DNA from: an uncultured Roseibium sp.
GTDB taxonomy: Bacteria > Pseudomonadota > Alphaproteobacteria > Rhizobiales > Stappiaceae
Assembly (NCBI RefSeq): GCF_947499295.1
Contig: NZ_CANMNP010000005.1
Coordinates: 241,432-305,431 of the forward strand
DNA: 64,000 nt
Direction: 5' to 3'
Shown here one piece after another: positions 61,946 to 64,000 of this stretch (within the stretch, counting starts at the first letter, position 1; each line of letters opens with the position of its first letter). Made by a program: the position numbers and the translations under genes. The notes beneath the pieces are model-generated. The model saw nothing but the letters and a program-made list of their open reading frames with translations, was not told the DNA's origin and ran no database searches.

Positions 61946-63888
61946 GCAGGTATTCCTTGATGTTCGGAGGACTGCGAGTGCGCGCGTGCTTTGTCCCAGA
62001 TTTGGCAAAGGCGCTCAAAGCGTTTGCTCATCTCGGCGACGGCGTCTTCATTGCCAAGTTCACCGGCAAGCCATTTGCGCGCCGCATCGGCAAATATGGT
62101 TCTACCGACAGCAAAGCCCTTGACGAGATCAAACTGTGCCGCTTCCGAAAAGCTTGCAGCCAGCTGGTCTTCAGGTGCATCCAATCCGAGGATGACGATG
62201 CCGCGCGTATTCGGATCGTTGTCGGTAATCGCCGTGCAAGCGCGCGACCAGGCCTCTTTTGTCGTAAGGGGTTCAAGCTTCCACCAGTCTGGATAAATGC
62301 CTACCTCATAGATGCGTCGAATGACTTTAGCGGTCGTGTCATCATCAACGGTGCCAACCTTTGATGGAATAATCTCCAAAAGAAGTTCCAGACCATTTCG
62401 CCTGCACGCGGCAAAGAGACGTTTCAAGACATCTTCCTGCTGCGCCCTCAAGTCATCGGCGTCGTCTGGATGATAGAAGCACAGCACCTTGACGACATGT
62501 TCTGACGGCCATTCGGCCAGGCCGCCGAAATCGGGACCAATCTCCGGCTCCAGGCTCAACGGGCGGGAGGCTGGCCATTCAACAGGATGTCCGATCCACA
62601 GTCCTGTGCCGGCGGCTTTATAGAGGGCATCGCGGCCGAGCCGGCTGTCGCACAAAATGCCGTAGCCGGGTTTTCCATCTGCCACCTTGAGCGCCGCATC
62701 GAGACACAGGTTCTTGAAAAACCCCAGATGCTCGTGCGTAACACCGGCTTCATCCGCCATCTGTTCCAGCTGTATCCTGTGATCAAATGCAAAAACGCGC
62801 ATGGTGGACCAGTCACCACCATGGGAGGTGTGCCGGTTGGTGGCCCAGTGGATCTGGTCCAGTTCCTTGTCTTTGCGCAAGGCCTTGTCCTTGACGCCGC
62901 GCTTGATGAAGAACTGAAGTTCTTCCCAGCTGGGGTAGGCTGGCGTGCAGCCGTGTCTGGAGACTGCGAAAGCGCCGCAAGCGTTGGCATAAGTCAGGGA
63001 TGTGACCCAGTCGCAGCCTGTGATCCAGCCTTTGAGAAGACCGGACATGAAACCGTCGCCGGCCCCCAGCACATTGAACACTTCGATCGGGAAACCTGGC
63101 CCGGAGATGCCGTCATCGAGGCTTGAGGGAATGTCCTCTTCAAAAGCGACGGCGCCCATGGGGCCGCGTTTGCAGACGAGCGTTGCCCTGGATACCGCTC
63201 TGACATTCCTCAGGGCCTGCAACGTATCTGTCGTGCCGCCGGCAATGTGAAACTCTTCTTCCGTCCCGACAATCAGGTCAAACAGGTTCAGGGTCGATTG
63301 CAGTTTTGCGCTGACTTCATCTGAGGCGATGAAGCGGTTCTCGCCGTCGCCGTGACCTGAGAGGCCCCAGAGATTTGGCCTGTAGTCAATGTCGAGGGCC
63401 GTCTTGCCACCCGATTCACGCGCCAGTTTCAGCGCCTTCAGGACTGCTGCTTCGGTCTCGGGGTGGCTCAAATGTGTGCCGGTCGCAACAACAGCTTTGG
63501 CGGAGGCAATGAAGTCCGGGTCGATGTCGTCCTCACAGAGCGCCATATCCGCGCAGTTCTCACGGTAGAAAATCAGCGGGAACTGTTCCTGATCGCGAAT
63601 TCCCAGAAGAACGAGCGCTGTCAACCGGTCCGGGTCGGTGATGACACCTTGGGTGTTGACCCCGTGGCGTTCCAGCTCCTCCCGGACAAAGCGGCCCATG
63701 TGCTCGTCGCCAACCCGGGTAATCAAACCGGACTTTAGGCCCAGACGGGCTGTGCCCGTCGCCATGTTGGTGGGCGAACCGCCGATATATTTGTTGAAGG
63801 ACGACATGTCCTCCAAGCGGCCACCCACCTGGGCTCCATAAAGATCGACCGAAGACCGGCCGATCGTGATGACATCGAGTTTTTTCAC
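61942..63888 (-). CDS. iolC: Fused 5-dehydro-2-deoxygluconokinase (IolC) with DUF2090 aldolase-like domain
   Basis: 648 aa. Residues 1-330 are a PfkB kinase: GGSPTN at 36-41 and NVLGAGDGF at 272-280 with the catalytic Asp278. Residues about 335-640 are DUF2090, related to class I aldolases. The kinase phosphorylates 2-deoxy-5-keto-gluconate; the second domain is proposed to split the product, replacing a separate IolJ, an arrangement common in alphaproteobacteria. First complete iol gene, followed by iolD with ATGA overlap. Confidence 0.93.
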   Translation of the reverse strand: MKKLDVITIGRSSVDLYGAQVGGRLEDMSSFNKYIGGSPTNMATGTARLGLKSGLITRVGDEHMGRFVREELERHGVNTQGVITDPDRLTALVLLGIRDQEQFPLIFYRENCADMALCEDDIDPDFIASAKAVVATGTHLSHPETEAAVLKALKLARESGGKTALDIDYRPNLWGLSGHGDGENRFIASDEVSAKLQSTLNLFDLIVGTEEEFHIAGGTTDTLQALRNVRAVSRATLVCKRGPMGAVAFEEDIPSSLDDGISGPGFPIEVFNVLGAGDGFMSGLLKGWITGCDWVTSLTYANACGAFAVSRHGCTPAYPSWEELQFFIKRGVKDKALRKDKELDQIHWATNRHTSHGGDWSTMRVFAFDHRIQLEQMADEAGVTHEHLGFFKNLCLDAALKVADGKPGYGILCDSRLGRDALYKAAGTGLWIGHPVEWPASRPLSLEPEIGPDFGGLAEWPSEHVVKVLCFYHPDDADDLRAQQEDVLKRLFAACRRNGLELLLEIIPSKVGTVDDDTTAKVIRRIYEVGIYPDWWKLEPLTTKEAWSRACTAITDNDPNTRGIVILGLDAPEDQLAASFSEAAQFDLVKGFAVGRTIFADAARKWLAGELGNEDAVAEMSKRFERLCQIWDKARAHSQSSEHQGIPA

Positions 63889-63919
63889 GTGTGCATTCCG
63901 TCCGTTGCGAGACTGCTCT

Positions 63920-64000
63920 TCAAACCGTACCGCCGAGTGAGCCTTCGAGTTGGGCGAGTTCCTGTCCGCCTGCCATCATTTCCTGTAGTTCTTCTGCCTT
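63920..64000 (-). CDS. C-terminal tail of a sugar ABC transporter ATP-binding protein (partial)
   Basis: Only 26 residues and the stop codon fall in the window: the frame runs in from the right edge and ends 31 nt before iolC. The tail EELQEMMAGGQELAQLEGSL matches the C-terminal end of CUT2-type sugar ATPases, where an MMAGG stretch precedes a short acidic helix. Its position directly before iolC suggests an inositol importer gene. The identification rests on a short fragment. Confidence 0.55.
   Translation of the reverse strand, partial: KAEELQEMMAGGQELAQLEGSLGGTV

Noticed and set aside
1..64000. CRISPR array, prophage, IS element or rRNA operon
   Set aside because: No regularly spaced direct repeats, transposase, integrase, phage structural genes or rRNA sequence were recognised on reading both strands by eye.

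Overview
The window is a gene-dense piece of a moderately GC-rich alphaproteobacterial chromosome or large replicon. The gene repertoire (many ABC importers, fused inositol kinase IolC-DUF2090, AglEFGK, AqpS-type arsenic genes, DddP- and MttB-like enzymes, FCD GntR and LysR regulators) points to a marine or marine-associated Hyphomicrobiales/Rhodobacterales lineage such as Stappiaceae. That placement is an inference from family content and was not tested by a database search. I recognised no rRNA, tRNA, IS element, prophage or CRISPR array.

Layout, left to right. (1) 1-5.07 kb: a dipeptide-type ABC importer (dppABCDF-like, substrate-binding protein cut by the window edge), closed by a terminator that carries the ribosome binding site of the next gene. 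(2) 5.15-8.1 kb: MFS exporter followed by an arsenic set arsR-arsC-aqpS with a perfect ArsR-type palindrome on the arsR start codon. (3) 8.2-16.2 kb: GNAT, GntR, DUF2270, Tex, TetR, RecD-like helicase and a FAD amine oxidase. (4) 16.5-22.6 kb: a desaturase paired with a cytosolic PhnD-like protein, two LysR regulators, a Tat-exported haloalkane dehalogenase with an SRPBCC partner, and a small secreted protein. (5) 22.6-33.2 kb: an operon encoding MttB-like methyltransferase, dimethylglycine/sarcosine dehydrogenase-like flavoprotein and a DddP-like M24 protein; then an APH-fold protein lacking catalytic residues, and an ABC importer whose ATPase gene converges on its permease and binding-protein genes.

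(6) 33.4-40.6 kb: 6-phosphogluconate dehydrogenase, aldo-keto reductase, a thioredoxin/CcdA pair, a TIM-barrel isomerase, hydroxyacid dehydrogenase, VOC protein and LysR. (7) 41.1-45.7 kb: glycine betaine-type importer proX-W-V and a TolC-family outer-membrane channel. (8) 46.4-55.9 kb: GntR, a LacI regulator divergent from an alpha-glucoside importer (aglEFGK, without the aglA glucosidase), a DeoR regulator with striking paired palindromes, and a KdgK-like sugar kinase. (9) 56.1-58.3 kb: chemoreceptor. (10) 58.4-64.0 kb: myo-inositol catabolism iolC-D-E-B read leftward, preceded by the tail of a sugar ABC ATPase gene.

The common theme is scavenging of small marine solutes (peptides, betaines and methylated onium compounds, alpha-glucosides, inositol). 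Most units sit beside their own regulator, and several have recognisable operator palindromes. The parts most worth a second look are the MttB/DMGDH/DddP-like operon, the exported haloalkane dehalogenase, the degenerate APH-fold protein and several unexplained inverted repeats.
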